Assembly: GCA_037127315.1 (NCBI GenBank)
Contig: JBBBDQ010001294.1
Coordinates: 853,501-917,500 of the forward strand
Source: Ascarosepion bandense
Taxonomy: Eukaryota > Mollusca > Cephalopoda > Sepiida > Sepiidae
Direction of reading: 5' to 3'
DNA length: 64,000 nucleotides
The translations under genes were made by a program, and so were the position numbers. The notes beneath the pieces were generated by a model. That model saw only the letters and a program-made list of their open reading frames with translations. It searched no databases and was not told the origin of the DNA. Position 1 is the first letter of the stretch. The number at the start of each line of letters is the position of its first letter. Below are positions 53,039-63,371 of the stretch, in pieces.

Positions 53039-53650
53039 TGTGGTGGATAGGCAATTAAGAATTAAAATCAGCTTTATTCTTCACTTTTAGAAAAATTCAC
53101 AATGACGTGCGAAATACTGATTTTGCCAAATAGAAAAAGGATTGACTACGCGTTGAAAGAAAATGTTGAAGCCGGATATAGCAAGTAGGTGTTAAATTAA
53201 TTTTTTGATCAATGGAAGAGATTTGCAAGACTGAAAAAATTAGCGATTCAGTGCAAAAAACCTAAATGGCTATCAAGGTTTCGGTCAGTGTCAGCCAGTC
53301 AGTCAGATGAGAGCAGCGAGAGAGACGACGCACTAAAATGTAACGGGAGAAACTTCAAGTCGACCCGGAGGTAAGGTCGCGTCGCACATTTTTTTCTCTT
53401 TCTCCTTCTTTCTCGTGTGCTGATTCCTTTTACTTCTTCTCCATTATCAACATTCCTACTCAACGATAACGTACATACTTGCATACGTACACATAAACTC
53501 TTTGTTATTACTACTACTACGAACTCTTTTTACCCTTAACTCATTACTTGTTTCTCATAGAACTTTAACTTCTACAATTCATGTTATTCTTTCCTATTAA
53601 TAAATTTCTATTTTAACATGCAAAATGTATACTTTTATTCTTTCACAAAT
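53039..53650 (+). mobile_element. LTR of a retrotransposon, copy 2 (3'-truncated)
   Basis: Begins TGTGGTGGATAGGC and follows copy 1 (6792-7480) through CTTTATTCTTCACTTTTAG, CAGTCAGATGAGAGCAGCG, TTCTCGTGTGCTGATTCC and AATAAA at 53599-53604, to about 53650. The last 150 bases of the LTR and any internal region are absent. Confidence 0.7.
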
Positions 53651-53699
53651 CCACACATTTTAAATTGCTGATAACCATCTGACGATTACGAATATGAAT

Positions 53700-54390
53700 A
53701 TGACAGTTGCAAAGATAGAGAGAAAGGAGAATATATACAGGGTGGTGTCGAAAGAACTAGAGTCAAGTGGTTAAGAGATGGGTATTGACATTGCATTTAA
53801 ATTCCTGGAGGTTGTAGCCGTCGGAAAAGCAAGAATATGGAAGCGAGTTCCACGGGCGAGAAGTGCGAGAAAAGAAGCTGCAGAAGTAGAATTACCGTCT
53901 GCATTTGGTTGATCTAACTGTGAATGGGTGGGACCCAGTTGCCAGTCTGGTTGCACAAGTAAACACCTGTTGCAGGGGCACCAGTGACTTAAGTTCGTTC
54001 GAGCAGAAGCCATGAAAATATTTATAGAACAGACAGAGAGAAGCCACATCCCGTCCGTGGGAAAGTGGCTGAAGTCGAGCTGCCAAGTCGGTACTTATGA
54101 CATTACTGATTCTCCTTTGGAGCCTGTCAAGAACACTGAGATTAACAGCGGGTGCACCTGACCATATATGACAGCGATATTCCATGCACGGACGGATGGT
54201 TGATTTGTATATATGCAGGACGGATTCAGGCGGAAAAAACATCCTGACCCGACACAGTGACACAATCTTCCTAGCAGTAAATTTAGCTATTGACTCAATG
54301 TAATGGTTCCACTTGAGATCGGAAGAGAGGGTAAGGCCGAGGAAGCGCAGTGTATAGGAGCCTGCTGGATTTACGGTAGGTGGTGTACAG
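53700..54390 (-). pseudogene. Jockey/CR1-like non-LTR relic
   Basis: The 123-codon minus frame (54263-53892) holds LHIYKSTIRPCMEYRCHIWS, GAPAVNLSVLDRLQRRISNV, ISTDLAARLQPLSHGRDVAS and LCLFYKYFHGFCSNELKSLV. A frameshift leads to the GTRFHILAF part. It is the most intact copy of the region just after the palm. The 3' terminus is lost. Confidence 0.8.
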
Positions 54391-54767
54391 TAATTATTGG
54401 AAGTGTTGGCCTATTTGTTTTCAACACGGTGGTAATGGTTTGCATTTTATACCTGGCATATAATTCGACCGCTTTAAAAAAATATTTTTTAGTGCTGAAA
54501 AAAGTTGTTTGTCGCAATTTACAGTATTTAAATTTTCTTGTTTGCTCATTCACTGACATTTTTATAAATTTATGAATAATAACTGTTTTCGTATTTATTT
54601 ATTTTATGAAATGGTAAATAATAAATATTACATTTCCCATATTTTGTAACTATAAAGTTAATCCGAAAGAGTCTGCAACATCTTTGTTGTTAAGTCTCGA
54701 GAAAGAGAAAATATAAAAATCCAGGTGAATAGGTTTGGGCTTTATTAAAATTCTAAAAACAGCTTTT
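54391..54767. other. Unique AT-rich DNA
   Basis: Nothing recognised. Confidence 0.35.
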
Positions 54768-55305
54768 GGGATGGCCAATGATGCATTCCAAAAGCTAAGC
54801 TAAGTATTTAGAGACAGAAAAAATCGTTGAAAACAAAGAAAAGGGTAATGAATTGTTATGAGATATATGTCTTCCTGTATAGTATTTGCTGGACAATCTC
54901 CTCAAAGATGAAGAAGAGACTCGAAGCAACAGATATATGATTCTGCAGAAGGACGTGGAGGGTACGATTGATTGAACAAGTGAGGAACAACAAGGTTTTG
55001 AAGAGAATGGAAACAAAAACAAAACTTGTACTTAACATCAAGAAGAAGCAATTGAAATTTCTGGGGCATGTAATGAGGAAGAAAGGCTGGAAAATCTGAT
55101 ACTCACAAGACAGATTGAAGGAAAGAGGGACTGAGGAAAGCAGCACATAACATACTTGTTGGAATTGAGCAAATGGATGGTACAACAGGGTTTAGGAGAA
55201 ATAACAACAGACAAAACTTATTCAGGGTTAAAAGAAACTGGAAGATGTGAAGGACCATGATTGCCTAATTATTGAATTGACACGGCACATAAAAGAAAGA
55301 AGATA
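54768..55305 (+). pseudogene. RTE 3' coding relic to natural end
   Basis: GGGATGGCCAATGATGCATT (GMANDAFQKLS), WTISSKMKKRLEATDI, RIEQVRNNKVLKRMETK, NIKKKQLKFLGHVMRK, and the end CATGATTGCCTAATTATTGA with CACGGCACATAAAAGAAAG. At least three frameshifts and several stops. Confidence 0.75.
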
Positions 55306-55405
55306 TGATAAGAGCAAATGAAAATGAGTCCCTAAAAAAATAATTTCGATAAAATGCTCATCGGATTAAGTTCCGCCGAGAAATTAACCTTACCAATTAC
55401 ATTGC

Positions 55406-55406
<1 letters not shown>

Positions 55407-55449
<43 letters not shown>

Positions 55450-55450
55450 A
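55407..55450. repeat. (TATC)n microsatellite
   Basis: About 44 bases of TATC directly beyond the hammerhead terminus at 55456. Confidence 0.9.
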
Positions 55451-55455
55451 TTACT

Positions 55456-55505
55456 CATCCACATACAAGCATGTTTCGCTGTATCACTGCTCATCAGTGT
55501 GAGTT
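55456..55505 (-). ncRNA. Hammerhead ribozyme, type I, best copy
   Basis: All elements are present on minus: stem I CACA (55501-55498) with TGTG (55463-55460); core CTGATGA (55497-55491); stem-loop II GCAGTGATACAGC (55490-55478, one A-A mismatch); GAA (55477-55475); stem III ACA with TGT and loop TGCT; cleavage base A at 55464. This short stem III is typical of hammerheads in retrozymes and Penelope-like elements. All conserved core bases are intact, so self-cleavage is plausible. Confidence 0.8.
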
Positions 55506-55765
55506 CCACTCGCTTCCAGTCGGGACTGAAATTCGACCGATCAGTCAGTCGGAGACTCTACTCCCTAAAGCCATAGGCCTGTGGAATGCGACAAGCGAAT
55601 TTTATCGTCTTATATAGATGCAGTGTATAAACACGCCAGTCACCGGAGAATTCAATTCCTTAAAGAGTAACGTGTAAATCGCAGAAGTGGTAAATGTATT
55701 TAAAATTTTCTTCTGTAGAGAACTCAATCGTAATGAGAGCATAATATATTAGTCATCCACATACA

Positions 55766-55767
<2 letters not shown>
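55456..55767 (-). mobile_element. Retrozyme-like element with two cleavage-site motifs
   Basis: On minus, CTTGTATGTGGATGA occurs at both ends (cleavage points 55762/55761 and 55464/55463), 298 bases apart, the size expected of a monomer released by two hammerhead cuts. Only the second has the full ribozyme upstream. The body has CTCCGACTGACTGATCGGTC and GAATTTCAGTCCCG (weak tRNA-type boxes), and homology to 13878-14098 and 21575-21790. No coding capacity. A (TA)n tract adjoins the upstream end. Confidence 0.75.

Positions 55768-55848
<81 letters not shown>
55768..55848. repeat. (TA)n-(GT)n compound microsatellite
   Basis: TA to about 55811, then GT. Confidence 0.9.
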
Positions 55849-56042
55849 AGATTAAATAAATTGCAAACATTGAGTCTGCTTATTTTTAATAAAATCCGTT
55901 CATACTCATGGAGAATTTTTCGCGTAAAAGATGTCAGAAATGAGCTGAAACGTTCAATACGCGAAAGATTATCCGTGAGTATGAACGGATTTTATTAAAA
56001 ATAAGCAGACACAATGTTTGCAATTTATTTAATCTGACATGT
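55849..56042. repeat. Near-perfect palindromic repeat (arms about 79 bp)
   Basis: CAGATTAAATAAATTGCAAA at the left is mirrored by TTTGCAATTTATTTAATCTG at the right, and the arms differ at only a few positions. The loop of about 35 bases includes GAAATGAGCTGAAACG. The overlapping frames (55798-55998 plus, 56134-55934 minus) have near-identical protein because of the palindrome and are not genes. Confidence 0.85.
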
Positions 56043-56063
56043 CTAAAAGAAAATTTGTTGCCT

Positions 56064-56066
<3 letters not shown>

Positions 56067-56116
<50 letters not shown>
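56067..56116. repeat. (CA)n microsatellite
   Basis: About 50 bases; follows the palindrome flank as at 13580. Confidence 0.9.
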
Positions 56117-56117
<1 letters not shown>

Positions 56118-56370
56118 CCTACCGGAAGACGCATATTTTTCTAACAAGATTTCTCGAGTATCCAGGCCGGTAGATATATATAAATACACTGTTTTAATTA
56201 TTAAAAAAAACAAAAAAAAACAGAGTATCTACTCAAATACGCGTATCTATTAAAAATAATGTTCAGACAAATTAAAAATCGAATGTATGCAATAGTTACG
56301 TCAAGATAAAAAAAAACATCCTTTCGACGCACTTTTTTTTTATCTGGGTACATAGGTTAAGGTTAAGTAT

Positions 56371-56683
56371 ATGCGTTGTGGTGCAATGGATATCGGCTCA
56401 GAACGACAAATCAGGAGACGAGTTCGAATTCCAGTTGAATTCCTTGCATTCACTCACGCACAAATACCCTTGGGAAAGGTATTAATCCGTTTCTTCCCTC
56501 CAGTTATGCGTTAAATAATATGACAGATTAGGTTCTATAACCTTGGCTCGCAACCACTCTACCGCAGAAAGAAATGGAAACCTACTGCGGGATAATCATC
56601 TGCCCAGTTAGTCAGGTCTCTTTCTAGACATGATCGCCTAAAGCGTGTATCATGTATGGCACTTAACTGACTGACTGACTGAT
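56371..56683 (+). mobile_element. tRNA-derived SINE, family 2, copy k (full length)
   Basis: ATGCGTTGTGGTGCAATGGA, GACGAGTTCGAATTCCAGT (intact B box), CCCTTGGGAAAGGTATTAAT, CTACCGCAGAAAGAAATGG, and the tail CTGACTGACTGACTGAT. Confidence 0.9.
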
Positions 56684-57685
56684 ATAGATTAAACTTTACC
56701 AGATAGTTTGCTACTCACCTCAGAGGTGAAATTGTACCTCTGTTATAAAAAAATAAAAAACAAAACAAAAACAAGTGACTATAGTGGCTGTTTATCTATT
56801 CTTTTTCTGGTTGTTGTAGTGGGAGTCTGTTCTAGTGAAGGGTAGTTGTATACTGTTGCAGGTTAACGGAATTTGGCCTTGTTGTAGATAGCCCACTATA
56901 AGTCATAAAATGATTATAAAATCAAGGAAGGCAATTTGAGTAGGAAATATCATTTTATATATACACGTATCAATTAATGTTTAACAATTAAAGTGATACT
57001 TGAATATAGGTTCAACGGAGATTAAAATGTTCATGGCAAATAAAATGCTGAAAGAGACTTAATGCTTAGGAATGTGATGAGCGTTGTGAGTAAGGAATGT
57101 CTTTTATGTAGTCGCTCCTTAGGTCAGTAAGTAGTTTTGAGACAGGGGAGAAGAGGCAAGCGTAGTAGCCACTTGACTTAGGTCAAGGGGATATTGATTA
57201 CACTCTTCTCCTCAATTTCTGCCTGCTGGGGTCTGTCTGTATCTGCTTTTTATATCTGCTTTTTTTGGATCGCAGTAGCTCGTTTGGAATTTCACACTTG
57301 TATTTGATTTTGGGCTTCCCATCGGTTGATAAATAAAATTCGCGCAGGCTCGCGAAATGGAAATTTAATATTTGATTAATTTTTATTTTTCAACCGGAAC
57401 ATCTTCGCGAAACCGGATGCGCAACGACGGCTTTTGGTCATTTGCCTTTTTGTCGTGAGAGAGCAAACTTCCTGTCCATCGCTTTTGTTCGATCGGTATC
57501 ACCACATAACATTTATGTTTCCATATATTCTGGTGTTTTCATTGCTTTCCAGTCAAAAGTTTAAATCCATTATCAATCGCTATCTTCTGTCTTCTTTTAT
57601 TCTAGTTTTTATTGTTCTCTCTTTTTAATTCTTTTGCTCATATTGTCTGACACTCGGTTACCTCTTGAGTCTTAGCAGCGTTATT
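56684..57685. other. Unique DNA without genes
   Basis: A CpG-containing patch at 57340-57430 (TCGCGCAGGCTCGCGAAA, CATCTTCGCGAAACCGG). No coding similarity seen. Confidence 0.4.
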
Positions 57686-57689
57686 GCTT

Positions 57690-57890
57690 TGGTTGAGGTG
57701 ACATCTTGACTGGAAAGTAAGACGCTGGAAGTGAGTTCCACAGGCGATAAGTGCAAGAGAAGAAACCGTTAGTACAGAGTTTACCGTTACTTTACTATAA
57801 AATGATGTGACCTTGCCGCTAATCTAGTGTTGTGCTTAAATTCATAAAGTTAAGGTACCACAGAGAAAAGTTCTTTAATCGATAAATTTA
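57690..57890 (-). mobile_element. Jockey/CR1-like fragment (degenerate)
   Basis: GGAAGTGAGTTCCACAGGCG, AAGTGCAAGAGAAGAAACCG and CCTTGCCGCTAATCTAGTGT are the family's C-terminal coding words on minus. Confidence 0.6.
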
Positions 57891-58508
57891 CTCTATAAGT
57901 TGTGACTAACTAAAGTCTAAAGCCACTATAAAATAATTATCCGGCAAAAAGATTACTAAAAGTAGTCTTTCTCATAAAAGGCTTTGTGGATCAACATAAA
58001 GCGAGCATCGCTATGTTTTTGAAATGGCCTTGTACTAAACACAACTGAGCTCATTACATTTTTGAAGAACCAGAAATTTGAACAAATATTAGAAGAATAG
58101 AAATATTTCTTTTTTATTTTAATAACCCTGAGATTTATTTATCAAAAAGAAAAAAAAATATATTGTGTTGTTTATGAAATTATGATGAAGTCGAAATGTT
58201 CTGAAAAAGTTTTTCTTTGAAATAAGTTTAAAATTTAGTTTTCTTAAATTCAAGTAAAAATCATTTGTGAAGAAAAATCAAGTTAATATTTTCTATGTGT
58301 GTGCACAGTAGTAGTAAACATTCTGTGTTCCTCTCTTTCTTTTGTTATCAGCGAGTAGGTGAGGAGGAGGAAGAATCAATCAATTGAAAGTGAAAGAGAG
58401 TAATTGAATGAGATATATGCCGTCTGTATTTTTTTTTTTTTTTTTTTTTTTGCATCTAGTCAGACGACTTGCATTTCTAAGTAATGCTCTTTCTTTCTTT
58501 GTTTTTAG
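57891..58508. other. Unique AT-rich DNA
   Basis: A T25 run near 58430-58452; no feature recognised. Confidence 0.35.
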
Positions 58509-58623
58509 TACACGAATAAAAAGGGGAACCAATGAATGCAGCACGAAATGAGTGAGAGGGCGAGAAAATTGAGGTCGCCCTACTGGCGTCCAGTGAACGA
58601 CTCGTGGCCCTCTTACGAGAAAG
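58509..58623 (+). CDS. Possible first coding exon of an unknown gene
   Basis: A polypyrimidine stretch ending TTTGTTTTTAG (58498-58508) precedes it, and AAG|GTAAAA follows at 58623, both good splice signals. From ATG at 58536, with an in-frame TGA just upstream at 58533, 29 codons are open: MQHEMSERARKLRSPYWRPV then NDSWPSYEK, ending in phase 1. The sequence has balanced composition and no match to the window's repeats. I do not recognise the protein. No following exon was found in the remaining window, so this stays a weak candidate. Confidence 0.25.
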
Positions 58624-59535
58624 GTAAAAATCACGCGTATTTATATATTTGTGGAAAACAGAATCGGATCATTTTTAAGAGATTTTTTTAACTCCTTATT
58701 GGTTAATAAATAAGAGATTGTATCTATTTTGTTTTCGACGACGTCTGCATACGCTAAAAGTTGTATAAGAAATAAAAAGAGCTTTTCTATTGGTGAATTT
58801 GTAAATGTAAATGTTCTTTTCATTGGCTCCTAAAAGTGTATAGGCGTGTGTAAAGCTCGGGTTTTCTGTGCAATCAAATATTACGAAACCTGAGATACAG
58901 ATTAAAACAAAATGAAACCTCTGTTCGTATCTATCTTTTTATCTTTCTTATAATAACTGCATTTGAATAAAAAAAAAGTTCTAATAATTGTTGTAAAATT
59001 TGAACTCTATTTACGTTTTTACAATTGTATGCAAAGGTGTGCGCTAGTTGATTCTTGCAGATGCATCGTCTCAGAGCGGACAATTTCATTATTTGAACTG
59101 TTTGAGAAAAAAAAGAACATTTGTCTGATAGAGAGGAAATCCACTTTTTAGTAAATGTCATTGCTCACAATTAACAGGAGTAACGGAAGTACAAACATAT
59201 TGACTTGGTGAAGTTTTCGTGTTATTTTAGGTTTGTCTTTTGATCTCGAACAGCTTCGTTTTATGGGGAAAGAAAGTCGCTTGGTGTATAGACGAGGTGG
59301 CATTTTGGAGTTGCTAAACCTCAATCTAATGCAAAGTCTCGTATTCATCTGTTTTCAAAGAGATAAAAACTTGTTGGTTTTTATTTTTACTTAAACTGAC
59401 AGCGATTGGCTGAAAATGATCTCCTTATACCTTGTAACATGTTTTCTACATCTGCAAATTTCCAATATTAGATTTTATTTTTGGCAGCTTTGGAACTAAC
59501 TGCTTTGATGAGGTAACAATATATATAACTTTTTA
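58624..59535. other. Unique AT-rich DNA
   Basis: Nothing recognised; overlapping frames at 58931-59161 on both strands look like chance. Confidence 0.35.
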
Positions 59536-59539
59536 TATA

Positions 59540-59720
59540 TTGAAAACAGTTTTTGGAGAAAAGATGTATGACAGAAAAAGTTTTGTCTGGCGCGTTTTAT
59601 CCCTTAGGACTTGATCGGACTAGGCTTGTTTACGTTGATGTGACTCAGTGCACCTCCACTAAATCGCTGAAAAACAGATGAATTATAAAAAAGACCCAAA
59701 TTTAATAAAAACGAATTTTG
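59540..59720 (+). repeat. Interspersed repeat family E, copy 2
   Basis: AAAGTTTTGTCTGGCGCG, CTTAGGACTTGATCGGACTA, TGTTTACGTTGATGTGACTC and AAATCGCTGAAAAACAG. Confidence 0.6.
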
Positions 59721-61110
59721 TTCCTCAAAGTGTTTATGATATAATTAAATGGAAAGATAAAAGTATTTTTTAATTATTTAAAAAAAAATTGAATGGCATC
59801 TAACACTTTCGAAATTTTGGCAAAAAATCCTGTTTTGATTTTAGTTAGCGGGTTACCAAATCGTTATGTGAGTTTAGTTTTTGTCCAATGACAAACACAT
59901 TAATTTGGAAATTCTTGCAAAAATCAAATAATTGTCGGATTTTAATGAAACTTTCAAGACATATTCACAGATGAATTAAATTATTTTTGAAATTATTATT
60001 TTAAAAAAATATTTGTAAAAATATTTTCTCTACATTTCTTACCCACCTCCACGCAAATTCATGAACTTTTAAGAAATTAAATTTTGTTGCGAAAATTGGT
60101 TTTATGAGTTAAACGCAAGACTCATTGGAGAATTTAAATCATCTATTTTTTTTTTCAAATTTTGCCTCTATTTCTGAAAAATCTGCTCTCAATAAAAAAA
60201 ATAAAAAATGCAATATCACTATGACATTATTTAATTTCATAAGCTTTTAGTTGCTTGAATAAAGACATTATAGTCTGAAGAAAAAAAGAATTCGATTTAT
60301 AATGAAATTTTAAAAGAATTGTTTTCATTTTTTTAATTATAATAATTTATAAAGTTTCAAACATATTTTAAAATACTTCAAAGATTTGTTGGGATTAGTT
60401 TATAAAATTATTAAGCGAAGATTAGATTTACTAATCGAAAATTAAAAAGTTCAATGCAAATCGTTCTGCCTCCTTATTTTTAGTATATTTTTTTGTATGT
60501 GAAGGCTTTTTTTTTATATGGTAATTTCTATGTGTAAATTAGAGGTAATGTGTTTTAGGGTTTATTCTCCATACCGGAAAAATGTTATACAATTCTGTCA
60601 CTTGTGATCGTCATACACTTTTATCTTATCTTATCTCGCATCCGTCAAATCTGTCAACACATACGGTGGAAAAGCAGAAAGTAAAACTCTGTGTTTAAGA
60701 AATAGTTTTATTCTAAATTTCATGTTATAAATAAGTAATACTTGTGTAAATCAGATTAATTTAACATTAAATTTGCTAATTCTCCAAAAATAATGTGTCA
60801 CAGATGTATATTTTATTTTTGTAAGATTTTTAAAATCGAGAATTAAATTTTCTTTACAAATGTGTCGATCGCTTAAAAATGGCAGAAAAATTCTATTAAT
60901 GACGGCTTAAGTTTTTTAATGAATATTGCCTTGAGGTAGTTTGCATTTATTTTTTGCATTTTGTAGTTTGCATTTATTTTCTTAGTATAGGATATTTATG
61001 TTAACGAACATTACTTTTTTTTATATTATGAATGTAGAGAGGAATATTGTTATAGATGTTTCGAAATAGACGATTAGTCAGACATGTGTAATGCAAAATG
61101 TCTTACGCGC
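59721..61110. other. Unique, very AT-rich DNA
   Basis: The longest stretch with no repeat or coding signal in the window. Confidence 0.45.
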
Positions 61111-61121
61111 GTGCACACACA

Positions 61122-61194
<73 letters not shown>
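61111..61194. repeat. (CA)n-(TA)n compound microsatellite
   Basis: CA interrupted by CGCGCG, then TA. Confidence 0.9.
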
Positions 61195-61197
<3 letters not shown>

Positions 61198-61257
61198 ATG
61201 TGTCTACAGATGACAAAAGCCACTTGTGAAATTTGTCTATACTTTTGAGATGAGGTA

Positions 61258-61620
61258 GTATTTGCATTATTTACATTATTCGGGATTTATTGTCCTCATC
61301 TTTATTGCCATGTTTATAAAGTCTCGGGCATTGTACACTCCGGCCTTCTTCAGGTGCTAGGAACTCCGAATCGAACCATTTATTTGATCATTAGGGTATA
61401 ACTTCGGGTGTTAAATTAAATGGAGATAAATACATGGCTACCGGAAGTGGCATCGTGCATGGAATGAGGATGATATACCCCAGTGACCGAAATAAAGGGT
61501 TCGGTTCGAAGTTCCTAACACCTGAAGAAAGCTGGAGCGTACAACGGCTGAAACATCGTAAATATTGCAATAAAAATGAGAACAACAGCCTGAACAATGT
61601 AAATAATGTAAGTTGTGCTA
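61258..61620. repeat. Fold-back family B, second complete copy
   Basis: Arms about 61264-61395 and 61480-61615, inverted copies. Right arm: AACACCTGAAGAAAGCTGG, then TACAACGGCTGAAACATCG. Left arm on minus: GCACCTGAAGAAGGCCGGAG, then TACAATGCCCGAGACTTT. CTGAAGA is intact in both; the GAAAC is intact only on the right. The frames here translate the arms and are not genes. Confidence 0.7.
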
Positions 61621-61649
61621 TGTAACTGAGAAAAATAGAATCGGCAAAC

Positions 61650-62095
61650 CATTTTTTAAAAATCATTTCACCCCAAGTAAGGCATTTCACTGCCACTATT
61701 GCGCAGGGGTTACATAGGGGAAGGTGCTGAGAGAGTGTTTAGGTATAGGAAATGTCAGAAGGAGGGTGATAGACGGGTAAAGATGTACATAGGAAAAGTG
61801 TTTGAGAGACTGGGCGCGAGTTAGTGTGTTAGGAGGTGTCTTTTGACCTTACATTTAAACTCCTGGAGATTGTAGCTGTCGGGGAAGCAAGTATGTGGAA
61901 GGGAATTCCACAGGCGGGAAATGCGAGAAAAAAGTTGTTGGAGTAGAAATTGCGGTTACATTTTATCGGTTTCACTGTAAAAGGGTGGAACCTAGTTGCT
62001 AATCTAGTATCTCGTGCAAATTCGTACCTAGGGGGCACCAGTGATCTAAGTTCATCGGAGCAGAAGCTGTGAAAGCATTTATTTTTTATGTTTCA
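61650..62095 (-). pseudogene. Jockey/CR1-like non-LTR 3' end
   Basis: 3' terminus at ATCATTTCACCCCAAGTAAG; the C-terminal frame on minus (62038-61829) has PPRYEFARDTRLATRFHPF, TVKPIKCNRNFYSNNFF and AFPACGIPF (frameshifted from the WNSLP block). 5'-truncated at about 62095. Confidence 0.75.
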
Positions 62096-62159
62096 CTTAA
62101 TTTGACAGACAAAGAAGAGAGTCTGTAAACTATCCGTAGGGATCAATAATCACTACAGT

Positions 62160-62372
62160 TAGAATTCCAGTTGAATTCCTTGTATTCACATTCACATAGC
62201 AGAACAGATTGGCTTCTATAGCCTTGGTTGGCAACCAGGCTACCGCAGAAAATAATGGCAACCTACTGTGGGAAAATCATCTGCCCAGTCAGTCATGCCT
62301 CTTTCGAGACATGATCGCACAAGCGTGTATCACATATGGCACCTGACTGACTGAATCTCTACAGATATTTTC
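62160..62372 (+). mobile_element. tRNA-derived SINE, family 2, copy l (5'-truncated)
   Basis: AGAATTCCAGTTGAATTCC, GGCTTCTATAGCCTTGG, AGTCATGCCTCTTTCGAGAC and the tail CACCTGACTGACTGAATC. The tRNA head is lost. Confidence 0.8.
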
Positions 62373-62555
62373 TGCATTCACTTTATTGCCATAAATGAAA
62401 AACTGCACAAACAATAGAAAAACTGAATTTGTTGCCAAAATACGAGACATATTGATATTATCTTTATGACTTTTCTATCGTGTCTATGGAATCTTTAGAA
62501 AGCGATATTTTAATTATTTAATTTTAGATATTACAATATGTTTTGTCATTTGTAG

Positions 62556-62625
62556 GAGGACGAAAAGTGTGATGTTAAGAACCGAAGCCGTAATGGGCAT
62601 GGCAAGTACGCATTTCAAAAGCTAC
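62556..62625 (+). pseudogene. Short RTE fragment
   Basis: EDEKCDVKNRSRNGHGKYAF is a diverged DGKCDTEIRRRIGMAKDAFQ block of the RTE. It is preceded by TTTGTAG, which mimics a splice acceptor. Confidence 0.55.
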
Positions 62626-62627
62626 AA

Positions 62628-62775
62628 CATTTTTATATATCAAAAACAGTTTTTAAAGAAAAGATTATGACAAAGTTGGAAAAGTTTTGTCTGACGCAAT
62701 TTGTTCCTTAGGACTTGATCGAATTAGGTTTGTTTACGTTGATGCGTCTCACTACAGTCCACAAAATCGCGGGCC
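62628..62775 (+). repeat. Interspersed repeat family E, copy 3
   Basis: AAAGTTTTGTCTGACGCAAT, CCTTAGGACTTGATCG, TTGTTTACGTTGATGCG and CCACAAAATCGCG. Its right end meets the GC-rich island. Confidence 0.6.
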
Positions 62776-63250
62776 CGACAGAAAACGGGGAGTTTAGAGT
62801 GCGCCTTCCGCCCACGGACACCGCGCGTCGATATGCATGCCGGGAACGAGTCGCGACGACGGACCGGAGGGAAAGTGTGTCCGGCGCCGGCTGTGCCGAT
62901 GAGAGCGTCTCACCGAAGCGCCCGCATCATTTAGATGCCGAGTGAAGAGAGGTGCGGGTGATCGCGAAGAGAACAGAGAAGAGCGACAACGGCAGCGACG
63001 ACGGTGGCCAGAGCAGCAGCAGCAGCGACGCGAATCGCCGCCACAGCAGCAGCAGATAAACCACCGCCGCACTCGACTCGTTCCCCGAGGCCCGCTCTCG
63101 CCTGTCGGCAACGCAAGCGCAAAAGCAGAATCCAGAGGCAACCGCGGAACGACGTCCGCGCCGGCCTGTGGTGGGCGTCGCTGCCCAAAGACAACGACCA
63201 AATCGAGTTTGGGCCGCGTTTGGGCCGCGTTTGGGCACCGGACTGATTTC
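62766..63250. promoter_or_regulatory. GC-rich, CpG-rich island
   Basis: An abrupt change to GC-rich sequence with dense CpG (CGGGCCCGAC, CCGGCGCCGG, GGCAACCGCGG), (CAG)n/(GCAGC)n clusters near 63015-63055, and three tandem copies of TTTGGGCCGCG or a close variant near 63210-63238. Open frames exist on both strands (plus 62942-63307, minus 63288-62794) because GC-rich DNA has few stops; neither shows a known domain. It could be a first exon with promoter, or a captured GC-rich fragment. Confidence 0.4.
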
Positions 63251-63254
63251 TTCC

Positions 63255-63368
63255 CGCGATCTGTTGAACCATACTTCTGTTGCTGCAACTCTTCCCTTCA
63301 TCTTTGAATTTGCTAACATATAGAAGGTCAGACATCCCATAAGAGTTCCATACCCTTTTCTTTGTTCC
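63255..63368 (-). pseudogene. RTE fragment
   Basis: On minus: AGAAGTATGGTTCAACAGAT (MWFN), TTTGCTAACATATAGAAGG on plus, and the SYLL-type region. It directly abuts the GC-rich island. Confidence 0.5.
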
Positions 63369-63371
63369 AAA

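Noticed and set aside
55798..56134. Two similar proteins on opposite strands (RLNKLQT...LLIFNKIRSYS)
   Set aside because: Mirror translation of the palindrome at 55849-56042, not a gene pair.
62541..62610. Exon-like segment after TTTGTAG with an open frame
   Set aside because: The frame is a diverged RTE block (DGKCDTEIRRRIG region), so it is a transposon fragment.
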